Of a stretch of 64,000 nt of DNA, positions 52,092 to 60,558 are shown one piece after another (position 1 is the stretch's first letter; each line of letters begins with the position of its first letter). This DNA comes from Alphaproteobacteria bacterium (lineage in GTDB: Bacteria; Pseudomonadota; Alphaproteobacteria; Rhizobiales; Devosiaceae): positions 45,937 to 109,936 of the forward strand of contig JAHJWO010000019.1 of the NCBI GenBank assembly GCA_018828145.1, in the 5' to 3' direction. A program made the position numbers and the translations under genes. The notes beneath the pieces are model-generated. The model was not told the DNA's origin, did no database searches, and saw nothing but the letters and a program-made list of their open reading frames with translations.

Positions 52092-52917
52092 CGCGCCGAA
52101 CCGCAATCCAGCCGACGACCACAATAAGCACTGTCGTGGTCCAACCGGCAACACTTGCGCCCACCTGCCCATGGATGAGTTCAAAATGACCCGGATAATA
52201 GCCGATGAGACTGATACGGGTAACGTTGATCAGCACCACGAGGGCACATGTGAGCAGTCCAAATCCCAGGGTTGCCAGTGACCATTTGCCGGAGGTTGCG
52301 TTGACCAGACTAACAAAGGCTAGGATCGTCAGAGAGAGATTTGTGAGGGAGGAGCAAGCTGGAGCGATCCACATGGCTCCAGATCCATCGGCAAACGGGA
52401 CCAGGTTTCCGTTCCTCGCTGAGCCGATCGTCCAGGCGATGAGCGTGGCATCGGCGGCGAGGATGGCGTCGCCAAAAAGGCTCATCAGGACACGTGCCCA
52501 GAACATGGGGATAGTCATCGCCAAAAGGATCGCCGCACCGCGCCACAGCGTTCCGCCAGGTGTCGACCGAATGAGCAACGACAGCCCTACACCGCTGACG
52601 GCGAGCCAGCTCAACGCCGGTACCGGCAACAACATACCCATACCGGCGGCCGAGATGAGAAGCCAGTCGCTTCGTTTCGGCACAGTTGGCGGCGATCGAC
52701 CGACAAGCAGCAGGCCCGCGATTAGCGCGAGCCAGACAAAAATGCTGATGTCAAAGGTGTTCAAAATCGCCGGGAGGATATTCCCGGCGGAGATGGCGGC
52801 GAAGATGCGCTCGGAAATCCCGTTGGCGAAGCCGACCGCTATCAAGCCGCAGCAGCGCAGCGGGAGGGAGGCGTCCTTGCTTCGCACTAGGACGCCTGGA
52901 TCGGGCAGAGCAATCAT
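52072..52917 (-). CDS. Exosortase/archaeosortase-family transpeptidase
   Basis: 281-residue polytopic inner-membrane protein with about eight hydrophobic segments. The catalytic triad of the family can be placed: Cys188 in WIAPACSSLTNLSLTI, Arg234 in LINVTRISLIGY and His249 in HFELIHGQVGASV. Exosortases recognise a C-terminal motif, membrane helix and basic tail on cargo proteins and process them. The gene starts with an ATGA overlap to the preceding short cargo-like gene (52914-53162), so cargo, enzyme and accessory protein form an operon. The subfamily cannot be named from sequence alone. Confidence 0.9.
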   Translation of the reverse strand: MIALPDPGVLVRSKDASLPLRCCGLIAVGFANGISERIFAAISAGNILPAILNTFDISIFVWLALIAGLLLVGRSPPTVPKRSDWLLISAAGMGMLLPVPALSWLAVSGVGLSLLIRSTPGGTLWRGAAILLAMTIPMFWARVLMSLFGDAILAADATLIAWTIGSARNGNLVPFADGSGAMWIAPACSSLTNLSLTILAFVSLVNATSGKWSLATLGFGLLTCALVVLINVTRISLIGYYPGHFELIHGQVGASVAGWTTTVLIVVVGWIAVRRDAITLG

Positions 52918-53162
52918 CCCTTGAAGCGATCCGGACGACTCCTGGACTTGATCCAGATGAACCCGCCGGCCATCGCCAGAATTGGTAGGCCGATCCCCGC
53001 CACAGGCGCCGGTGCGCCCACCACTGTGTTGCCGCCCGAACCGCCTTGACCCCAGCCAAGGCCAGGTGTGTCTCCCCTATCGGCGGGGGGGGAGGCCATG
53101 GCTACAGGACCAACCGCGAGCGCGAGAGCCAGTGCTAGGGCAAGTCCCTCGAGTTTACGCAT
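52914..53162 (-). CDS. Short exported protein with exosortase-type C-terminal tail (candidate substrate 1)
   Basis: 82 residues from the ATG at 53162, which has GGAG eight bases upstream; an ATG at 53189 is less likely. Signal peptide MRKLEGLALALALALAVGPV with a likely AMA cleavage site, then a ~25-residue Gly-rich spacer. The C-terminal tail contains GGNTVVGAPAPVAGIGLP, followed by a hydrophobic ILAMAGGFIWI and the basic SRSRPDRFKG. Tail motif, hydrophobic segment and positive residues are the three parts of an exosortase sorting signal. The tail is nearly identical to that of the protein at 54073-54318. Confidence 0.85.
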   Translation of the reverse strand: MRKLEGLALALALALAVGPVAMASPPADRGDTPGLGWGQGGSGGNTVVGAPAPVAGIGLPILAMAGGFIWIKSRSRPDRFKG

Positions 53163-54072
53163 TCCGCAATCTCCATTTTGGTTATTCATGCCAACTTCGG
53201 CCCCGAGACAAATGTGCGCCCCACTTCCTGCTCAAACAATACGCCGTTCAGTCTACCAGCGATCTCTAGGCTGAGGATAAGCTCCGAAAAGTCCATGACA
53301 GGCGAGCAGGTCCGGACCTCTGCGAGGATTGGACCGACTGCGTTGGCCTCGAAACTGTCCGCATCGGCGAGGCGTCCCCGGGTGCCTCGACATGTCTCAG
53401 CGCAGCTCCGCCTCAGTACTGCGCCCGGCCCAATACGCCGGCTGCCTGGCCAATGGCGAAGACGGCATCGTGGGAGCGTGGGAATGTAAAGATCGCCTGG
53501 CTGCCCTTGTGGATCTGGACCGCCCATGGTGGTCTACCGGGTTCGATTACAATTGTTGTTCAGCTGACTGCATCGCCCTAAACGGTTATCGCGGTATCCG
53601 GCAATTGCAGATGGGCAGTTGCGCCGCCTGTAGCCGGCTGAGCAAGCATCGCGGCGTGCCCGGCACATGTGCGCCGCAAAATCCTTCGACCTCTGTGCCA
53701 AAGATGCCCCCCTTCAAGGCCATGGCGTCGCTCGGGACCCGCTAGTGCAATATTCGTGGGCAGAGTACCGAAATGCGCGCAGCACACGGGCCGAGCGATT
53801 AAGCCCGTCGCGAGGGATGACGGCAAGCGGCGTAGCAGCTGTCCTCGGGCTCGCAAGCCCGCCCTCTTGTGGCCAGGAACGGCACAGGGCGACCAAGCAA
53901 GCCTCGAAGTGGCGTTCCCACGGGACAAGCACCGCTAGGGACGATTGGTCAGTGGAACTGGCAATACCGCGGGCACTAGTCCTCATAGTAAACCGCCTGA
54001 TGTATGGACCGAGTAGCTTCTAAGGCTCAGAATTTCCTGACGCGCAGATTGCAGCCTACTCGGGAAGTTGCC
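53163..54072. other. Region without a recognisable gene between the two tail proteins
   Basis: About 900 bases. Overlapping open frames occur on both strands (53186-53527 minus, 53329-53745 plus, 53578-53928 minus) but none carries a domain. One reverse segment near 53420-53520 (KGSQAIFTFPRSHDAVFAIG) looks like the end of a protein and may be debris. Promoters for both short-protein genes must lie here. Confidence 0.4.
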
Positions 54073-54318
54073 ATGAAAATGCGTATAGGCTTGTCCTTAG
54101 GTTCGGTTTTGATCCTGACCGCCTGCTCCCCAATCGTGCCTGACCCTTCGGCTGATCGGGGCCTTACAACTACCGTTGCCTCAAGCGAATCTGGTGGCAA
54201 CACCGTGGTAGGCGCACCCGGGCCGGTGGCGGGAGTGGGTTTGCCCCTCATGGTGGTGGTCGGCGGGTTTATCTGGGTCATGTCCCGCAAAGGGCGTCGG
54301 GGTCGCTTCCAGAAGTGA
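54073..54318 (+). CDS. Short lipoprotein with exosortase-type C-terminal tail (candidate substrate 2)
   Basis: 81 residues from the ATG at 54073, with GGGAAG six bases upstream (the frame opens at 54004). The N-terminus MKMRIGLSLGSVLILTACSP has a lipobox LTAC, predicting a lipid-modified Cys. A ~20-residue spacer with SADRG leads to GGNTVVGAPGPVAGVGLP, the hydrophobic segment LMVVVGGFIWVM and the basic end SRKGRRGRFQK. The tail is shared almost residue for residue with the protein at 52914-53162, and both contain ADRG in the spacer. A lipoprotein that also carries a sorting tail is unusual. Confidence 0.82.
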   Translation: MKMRIGLSLGSVLILTACSPIVPDPSADRGLTTTVASSESGGNTVVGAPGPVAGVGLPLMVVVGGFIWVMSRKGRRGRFQK

Positions 54319-54646
54319 GTAGCCCGCAGGCTTCGGATATCCCCTTCCGCGCGAAGCTCAGACGCTCGCACCCCTCGCTATTGCGGTGTGATAGCGATCG
54401 GATTTGCCAGCGGCACCCCTGAAAGTCTGCATTACACCGACTGCGGGGCGCTTGGGGTGCGGATAGCGGCGAAGAAGTCTTTGGACTGTTGCGGACGGCC
54501 GCATTTGCCATCAACCAATCTCCGCCGACATTGGCCAACTTCTTCACCCTGAGTGCTCGGACCTGGCAGTCGTGGCAGCGTGACCGCCATGGCCGCAATC
54601 TATCGCCGGCGCTCGGTTGAACTGAAATGGGAGCAGCGCCCCTGCC
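54319..54646. other. Intergenic region without recognisable content
   Basis: 328 bases between the lipoprotein gene and the convergent degenerate GGDEF gene. No open frame with coding features and no clear terminator. Confidence 0.45.
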
Positions 54647-55204
54647 CTATCCGATGATCGCCGGCGTTCCCGATTGCCGGGCCTGGTCGAGATTGGCGGC
54701 GGCCTGGGCCACGACATCGCGACGCGCCCCGCTGTCGAAGCGGACGCCGCCAATGCTCATTTGAAGCTCGGCATTGCCCTCCGCATTCATGAAGATGGTC
54801 TCGTCCACCGATTCGAGGATGCGGCTACTGATCACCTCCCCCAAGTGCTGCGACGCGCCGCGCAGCAAGACAGCGAAGCGATAATCGGTGACATGGGCCA
54901 GCAGATCATCGGAACGGATGGCCTGGCGGATGGACTGCGCCAGCCAGGGCAGATTTTCGGACGGCTCGCTCGTCGTCCCTTCGACGTGGCCAGTACGCTT
55001 GCTGACGTCAATCAATAATAGCACGCCGGGGGCCTGCACCTGTTCGACATTGAGCATGGCCATGAACCGGTCCCAGCGGAGCGCGCCGGTCAGCGGATCA
55101 AGGTCCTTCTTCCCCACTTCAAACGCGGCCGGCGCCACGTCCTTGCGCCGGTCGATCTTCTCGTCGTCTGTGCCAGCCAGCCAGCCAAACCAGGATTTGA
55201 TCAT
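54647..55204 (-). CDS. Degenerate GGDEF-domain protein (copy 1)
   Basis: 185 residues with one GGDEF-like domain. The usual start DPLTGALRWDRFMAML is present, and AIRSDDLLAHV precedes DYRFAVLL, which takes the place of GGDEFAVLL. The active-site GGD/EF is lost, so diguanylate cyclase activity is not expected; c-di-GMP binding or a structural role is possible. No membrane segment or sensor domain. Copy 2 at 59779-60336 is the same length and closely similar throughout, and both share an upstream element. Confidence 0.85.
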   Translation of the reverse strand: MIKSWFGWLAGTDDEKIDRRKDVAPAAFEVGKKDLDPLTGALRWDRFMAMLNVEQVQAPGVLLLIDVSKRTGHVEGTTSEPSENLPWLAQSIRQAIRSDDLLAHVTDYRFAVLLRGASQHLGEVISSRILESVDETIFMNAEGNAELQMSIGGVRFDSGARRDVVAQAAANLDQARQSGTPAIIG

Positions 55205-55260
55205 TCAAACGCTCCCTCGTCGACACTAGAGAAGTGCCACCCTGCACCGACAAGTCTGAA

Positions 55261-55290
55261 CCGTCGCTGGTGGGAAAGCCGACAATTTTA
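55261..55290 (-). promoter_or_regulatory. Conserved upstream element of degenerate GGDEF gene copy 1
   Basis: A 30-base block (CCGTCGCTGG...GCCGACAATTTTA) recurs at 60390-60419 upstream of copy 2, at about the same distance from the start (57 and 54 bases). Only about four positions differ. It may be a promoter, operator or leader element copied along with the gene. Confidence 0.5.
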
Positions 55291-56305
55291 GGCTTTCGCT
55301 GCAAGCAACCCAGACCGCTTCGATCGCACTTATGATTTGTCGATAGTACTCATAAGACTTTGCTGCGAGGCGTTGCGGTTAGGGCGACTGATGCTCGAAA
55401 CCAGGATCGAAAAACCCGAGCTGCGCCTGCGCGGCCCGACTATGAACACTGGCGGTCAAATGTCGCCGACATTACACAGCGGCCCGGCGCATCAACGATA
55501 ATGGCAATTTGGCCGCAGACAGGCGCCAGTGCATTTTCCGGCGGTGTGGGCAGGGCAAACGTCAGGGCCAAGGCCGATCCTGGCGGCGCTTTCCATCTGC
55601 CGGGAAACGGCCTGCAGCTCCTGCTGCTGACCCATTCGAGGCGGCATTGAGGCTTCGGCTCCTCAGATTGGGCTCTGGGGTTTGGGCTATTTCTTTGGCT
55701 TCGTGCTCGGCTGTGGCTTCGCCCCCATACGTTCGTGCGGCTGTCACGCCGCACGCTTGCCGCCCTGGTCGCTATCGCCTCAGTAACCGCCCTGGGGCTG
55801 TTCGATGGCAATCAACGCCCTTGTATGGGTTATCCTGCGCATGATTAGCGGATTATTCGGGGCCGCCTCGACCGCGGTCTGGCAGCTTTAGGGTTTCGTC
55901 GTTCAATGGCGCTCTCGGGATAGAAAGGGGAAGTCCGGTTTCAAGCTTTTGGGGATGAAAGCAGTCGCGATTTGTATGGCTAATCTACCTGCCATCGTTC
56001 ACTCCCTCGGCAACGCCGGGAGATGGTTTCCTGCCGCCAGGCCCCAGCCCAAGGCGTCCGTCCGATATGACTGCTGAGAATGCCGAAAAGCCAACGTCGA
56101 AACACCTCAAAAAGCGCAATCAGAAGCCTATACATCGCGGCCGGCGGCATCACGCCCGTAAGGCTAAGGCCATGGCGGTTCTCGAGAAAGCAGCGTGATC
56201 GTGCATGGACACCGAAGTTCCGGAGAATGTCGAGCGTTTGGTCCAGATTGGCCTGCCTGCCCAGCCACGTCCCATGATGAAGGGTCCCGCGTGGCCCTTT
56301 CAGAC
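55291..56305. other. Mostly non-coding stretch with one possible tiny basic ORF
   Basis: No firm gene. A segment at 55650-55850 encodes hydrophobic, membrane-like sequence, but in shifting frames (for example RTLAALVAIASVTALGLFDG), suggesting an eroded membrane-protein gene. At 56067-56198 (plus) an ORF of 43 residues starts MTAENAEKPTSKHLKKRNQK and ends KAMAVLEKAA; it is very basic and lacks a good ribosome site, so it is doubtful. Confidence 0.35.
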
Positions 56306-56554
56306 TTATTGAAACTTGGCAGCCTTCGGGTCGGATTTGCCAGGGTTCGCAAGTCTGTGGATCTCAAATGCGTAGCCGGGAACCTCGCTATCCTTGGCCT
56401 GTCCACTTACATACTCGCCACGAGAGGTACCGTCAGGGTAGCAATCCGCCTGGTTGCAGGATTTCACCTCCTGTCCCCAGTTGTTCTGTTGAGCATGAGT
56501 GGCAGGCATTCCGCTCGTTAGCATAAGTGCTGCAACAATAACGATGGTTCTCAT
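56306..56554 (-). CDS. Small secreted protein of unknown function
   Basis: 82 residues. The start is well supported by GAGGAG six bases upstream of the ATG. A clear signal peptide (MRTIVIVAALMLTSGMPATH, likely AxA cleavage before QQ) leaves a mature protein of about 60 residues. It has two Cys (KSCNQADCYPDGTSRGEYVS) that could form a disulphide. No family recognised. It stands alone between degraded regions, so function cannot be inferred from context. Confidence 0.7.
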   Translation of the reverse strand: MRTIVIVAALMLTSGMPATHAQQNNWGQEVKSCNQADCYPDGTSRGEYVSGQAKDSEVPGYAFEIHRLANPGKSDPKAAKFQ

Positions 56555-57021
56555 TGTCGTCTCCTCGTTGTGTGCTCTCAGTGGGCCTTTGCTTGTCAGG
56601 GCTAGGGCTGCGCGAAGTTGAGCTTAAAGGCTTTCGTCAATCACCTCGATACGTCATTTTGTGTAGGCTGGGCTCAGCCTTCACCTCGGCGGCACGACAT
56701 GGCTCCAAGGCCCCTCATTCGGCGCTCCAAACGAGGTGGACAGGCACAACTGCCAGGCTGGTTGATCGTGTCCCGCAGCGTTCTCTAATCGCATTATTCA
56801 AGCTCTAATCCTTGCACTCTGCGAGCGCGCCGGGTTCTAGGGTTCTCTCCGCGGTCGCCGCTGGGGCGCCGCATGTTTGCGTTCAGGTTGGGCAGATCGA
56901 AGTGGTGTGCGCGGTACGGGCCGCAGGTACGGGAGCGATCTTACCCTCGCCAAGCGTCCCGGCAGGACGCAGGGCGCGTTAAGGCTTAGGAGCCTGGCGC
57001 GCGTCTTTAACTGTCATGCCA
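56555..57021. other. Region upstream of the IS110 remnant, no gene seen
   Basis: 467 bases without a convincing reading frame. The last ~100 bases may belong to the end of the insertion sequence, but IS110 elements lack terminal inverted repeats and no boundary can be marked. Confidence 0.4.
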
Positions 57022-57957
57022 TCACGGTCTCCTTGTAGCACTTCCGGTGTCCTTGAAGATGGAGCCGGTGCGCCACATGGCGTGCAACGTCACTGCCAGC
57101 TTGCGGGCAAGAGCCACCTTGGCCTTTCGCGGCCCGGTTCTTTGGGCGATCGCGTGGGCCCAGTCCCGCAGGCGCGATCCACCCAGGTTTCTGCAGTAGA
57201 TGGCGTTGGCGGCCTCGAACAGGCATGACCTGGCGAACTTGTCGCCTTGTTTCGATACCCTGCCGTTTTGGCTGATCTCGCCTGACTCGTAGCGTCGCGG
57301 AGTAAGGCCGAGATAGGCACCGGCGCTGCTGTATCGCTTGAAGCGGGTGGCGTCATCGAAGGCGGCAAACACGGCAAGGGCTGTGATGGGCCCGACCCCG
57401 GGAGCCGTCATCAGCAACCGCACCGGCTGGTGACGACGGACGATGGTCCGGATCTGGCTATCCAGTGCCTTGATCCGAGCGAGGATGTCGCGCCGAGCCT
57501 TGATAAGGGCTTCGAAGATCGGCACCAGCTCAGGCGCAATGGCGAGGTCGCCAGTGATAATTCCTCGGCGCGCCGTTTGAACCCACCAACGCGCTTGCCG
57601 AACATGACGCCGAAGGTCTTGAGCAGACCACGGACCTCGTTCTCGAGCCGAACCCGCATGCCCACCAGGGCATCGCGGGCAGTCAGCAGCGCGCGGGTGA
57701 CATAGGCGCCATGGCTCTTGATCTGCACAGCCTTGTACCATCCGGTGCGTACGATCTGCGCTAAGCCGCGTGCGTCATGCCGATCGGTCTTGTTCGGCAT
57801 CATCTTCAACACGCCGTTGGCATGCCGAGCGTCCAGGCAGATGATGGGCAATCCCCGCGCCACCAGTGCATTCCACAGCCAGACTGCCAACGGGCCAGTC
57901 TCCATGCCCAAACGTTCAAGTTGGTCAGACCACTGCTCGAGATACGTGATCGCGTCT
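57022..57957 (-). pseudogene. IS110-family transposase, 5'-truncated and frameshifted
   Basis: The N-terminal DEDD-type domain is read in one frame from about 57957: SDQLERLGMETGPLAVWLW, GLPIICLDARHANGVLKMMP and NKTDRHDARGLAQIV. Near 57565 a one-base shift moves to the frame carrying the C-terminal Transposase_20 domain (MTAPGVGPITALAVFAAFDD, RYSSAGAYLGLTPRRYESG). The first ~45 residues, with the first catalytic Asp (usually D-x-S), are missing, and sequence of the cpaE-like fragment begins directly at the break. An inactive element that interrupts, or recombined with, the cpaE-like gene. Confidence 0.85.
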
Positions 57958-57958
57958 A

Positions 57959-58800
57959 AGTGGTCCGGCTCCAGGCGCGCGACTGGCTGCAAAAGCCGTT
58001 TAACGACACAGAATTCCTGGCCACACTGGCCCGGGTTGATAGCGCGTCCACCGCTGAGCAGTCGCGCGTCACCACCGTGATCGGCGCCGCAGGAGGAGCG
58101 GGGGCCACCACAATTGCATTGATGGCCATGTCCCAATTGGCCAAAGGCGCTCCCGACGGACAGGTGGCACTCGCAGATCTGGATTTCCAGATCGCCAGCA
58201 GCGGTTCGTACCTCAATTTGCGGAGCGAGTTTGACATCGACGCAATTGCTGCCAATCCCGATAGGCTTGACTTGGAATTGCTCGATACGATCAAGTTGCA
58301 CTACGCACCCAACATGTCCCTCTACGCGTTCGAACGTCCGCACCTCAACTTTGCACCCGAGGCGAGGCGTTTCGTTCTGGCCTGCTTGATCTTCTGAGCG
58401 TTCGTTACCGCGATGTGGTGGTCGATTTGCCTAACCTTGCGACGCCCTGGTTCGATGATGTCGTGCGCCACAGCGACTGCGTGATCCTGGTTTTCGATGT
58501 CAACATCCCACGATGCGGCTGGCAAATCGGCTGTTTCGGAGGATAGTTGAAATTCGAGGTGGCAATACTGACGTCAAGGCAGTGGCCAACAAGGCCAACT
58601 TCAAGCTTTTCGGCAACACGATCTCACGACGCGACGTCAAAAAGGTGCTCGGCATCGAGCACTTTGACGAAATCGTCCGCGACGATCTCCTTCTCGTGAA
58701 CTCCCTCAACCGTGCCATGTTGCCCTCCGAGCTCGCGGGAAGATCAAACTTTGTTCGCCAGAGCCGCCATGTCCTTGAGAAACTATTAAGCCAAGCATAG
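57959..58800 (+). pseudogene. CpaE/TadZ-like pilus-assembly ATPase, truncated and frameshifted
   Basis: Three frames together give a CpaE-like C-terminal two-thirds. 57959-58360 reads ARDWLQKPFNDTEFLATLAR and the deviant P-loop VIGAAGGAGATTIALM. 58365-58508 reads DVVVDLPNLATPWFDDVV and HSDCVILVFDVNIP. From 58511 it reads MRLANRLFRRIVEIRGGNTD to the stop. The frameshifts are near 58360 and 58510. The N-terminal receiver-like domain is cut off at the IS110 remnant. CpaE localises Flp/Tad pili; no other tad gene is in the window. Confidence 0.8.
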
Positions 58801-59778
58801 GCAGCCTGCCATAATCCCGATCTGTTCAGGCGGGCGCAGGTTGGAACTCCCTAAGCGCTGGAAACTTCACACTGCCCCACGCATTGTCTCGGCTGTCCCC
58901 GCAGGCATTGTGCCGGCTGATAGGCAGGCATGCACGGCAGGTCGAAGGCAGCGATCGTCCCGCTGGACTGGCCCCCTGCCCTGCTGGAAACGAACAAAGC
59001 GCCCGGTTGCTGCGGAGCCGCCGATCGTCTGCCACAGCGTGGCGCAGCTGCGGCCTGGCCTCCACCCATATTCGGCCTGGCCGGGCATGTCCTTGTCGGT
59101 TCGATCGCCGCATTGCCGGGTGTGAAAAAGCGCGGCCGCGACCGCCAGCCCGCCCTGGTGCCGAAAGAGGGGCATGACGACCTCCTCTGGGGACCCGGAT
59201 CGCCGTGACGGCACGGGCGCCGCAACGGGCCTGGAAGACGGGCAGAAATCGCCCCGGCGCTGCCGGACGCGGGACCTCGGGCGGTCATCATCCCCGATGC
59301 GCGCCGCGCGACAAGACGCCGGATGCCGGCGGCCATCGGGCAAATGATCGATAACGATCGCTGTGCGATACGCTGCAACAGGAGCGCCGCGAGTCTGCCG
59401 GCCATGATCGGCGCAGGATCCCATCCCGCTGGTGCAGGGATGACGCCAACTGGCGGCAGGACCGCACCGTCTACCGTCGCAGCCGGGTGTCGCGCAAGGC
59501 GGTGACGGCGCGCGCCCGCTCAAGGTGGCCGGATTTGCCTGACCTAATCTTCAGGGTCTGGCCGCCCCCGTGGGACGGCGCCGTGAATCATCGGGGATGC
59601 CCTGTTGCCGACGACCGCGACAGCAATTGAAAGAACCTGGAGCCAGCGCCGGGCCGAATTTCTATCCCTGTCGTCCTGAACCCGGTCCCCAGGACCCGTA
59701 GAAAGACGGCCGATGGCAGCTTGGCGCCAGCGGCCGCAGCCTATTGCGGAGCGCGAGCCACCAGGGACCGCGCCCACG
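58801..59778. other. GC-rich region without a credible gene
   Basis: About 980 bases. Long open frames on both strands (58867-59523 minus, 58930-59208 plus) result from high GC and lack motifs, sensible composition or ribosome sites. Nothing identifiable. Confidence 0.45.
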
Positions 59779-60336
59779 CTATTGGATTATCGCCGGCTTG
59801 CCCGACTGCCGCGCCTGATCAAGATGGGCGGTGGCAGCGGCCACGACGTCGCGGCGGGCTCCGCCGTCAAAACTGACGCCGCCAATACTCATCTCGAGCT
59901 CGGCAATGCCGTCGGCAGTCATGAAGATGGTGTCGTCCACCGATTCGAGTATGCGGCTGCTGATCGCTTCGCCCAGGTGCAGCGGCGCGCCGCGCAGCAA
60001 GACCGCGAACCGATAGCCGCTGACATGGGCCAGCAGATCATCGGAGCGGATGGCCTGGCGGATAGCCTGCGCCAGCCAGGGCAGATTCTCGTCCCGCGCG
60101 CTCGCCGTCGCTGCCACCTGGCCGGTCCTGGCGCTGAGGTCGATGAGCAACAGCACACCGGGCGCCTGCGCCTGCTCGACATCGAGCATGGTCATGAACC
60201 GTTCCCAGCGCAACGCACCGGTGAGCGGATCGAGGTCTCGTTGCCCGACCTCGAAGGCGGCGGGCGCCACATCGTTGCGCCGGTCGGCCTTGTTGTCGCC
60301 TTTGCCCACCAGCCAACCCAACCACGATCTGATCAT
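59779..60336 (-). CDS. Degenerate GGDEF-domain protein (copy 2)
   Basis: 185 residues, closely matching copy 1 at 54647-55204 from MIRSWLGWLVGKGDNKADRR to the end. DPLTGALRWERFMTML and AIRSDDLLAHVSGYRFAVLL show the GGDEF fold with SGYRF in place of GGDEF, so it is catalytically dead. Both copies keep full open frames despite the decayed surroundings, which suggests selection. Copy 2 is divergent from the LapG-like protease gene. An intact LapD would need GGDEF, EAL and a periplasmic domain, none of which is added here, so it is not LapD. Confidence 0.85.
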   Translation of the reverse strand: MIRSWLGWLVGKGDNKADRRNDVAPAAFEVGQRDLDPLTGALRWERFMTMLDVEQAQAPGVLLLIDLSARTGQVAATASARDENLPWLAQAIRQAIRSDDLLAHVSGYRFAVLLRGAPLHLGEAISSRILESVDDTIFMTADGIAELEMSIGGVSFDGGARRDVVAAATAHLDQARQSGKPAIIQ

Positions 60337-60389
60337 CTACACGCGCCCTCATCGACATCCGCGTACCACCCTGCATCAGGAGGTCTCAA

Positions 60390-60419
60390 CCGTCGCTGAC
60401 GGGAATGCCGACAATTTTA
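60390..60419 (-). promoter_or_regulatory. Conserved upstream element of degenerate GGDEF gene copy 2
   Basis: Counterpart of the 55261-55290 block, 54 bases before the start of copy 2. The intergenic region to 60558 must also contain the promoter of the protease gene on the plus strand; it is A/T-rich at 60460-60530. Confidence 0.5.
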
Positions 60420-60558
60420 GTTTTCACCGGAGCATCCTACCCGCTTCGGGTGAATACCTAAAGTTTTATCGATTTAAGTAACTTCAAATATACTCTGTCG
60501 ATTTGCACAATATTATTTCGCCACCGCTAGCATTCTACCAGTACATCAGGAGGCTAGC

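Noticed and set aside
54647..55204. Active diguanylate cyclase
   Set aside because: The GGDEF signature is replaced by DYRF (SGYRF in copy 2), so catalysis is not expected.
58867..59523. 218-residue minus-strand frame
   Set aside because: Arg/Gly/Cys-rich sequence typical of GC-driven chance frames; no recognisable fold.
59779..60336. LapD-like receptor for the LapG system
   Set aside because: No transmembrane, HAMP, periplasmic or EAL domain; only a degenerate GGDEF-like domain.
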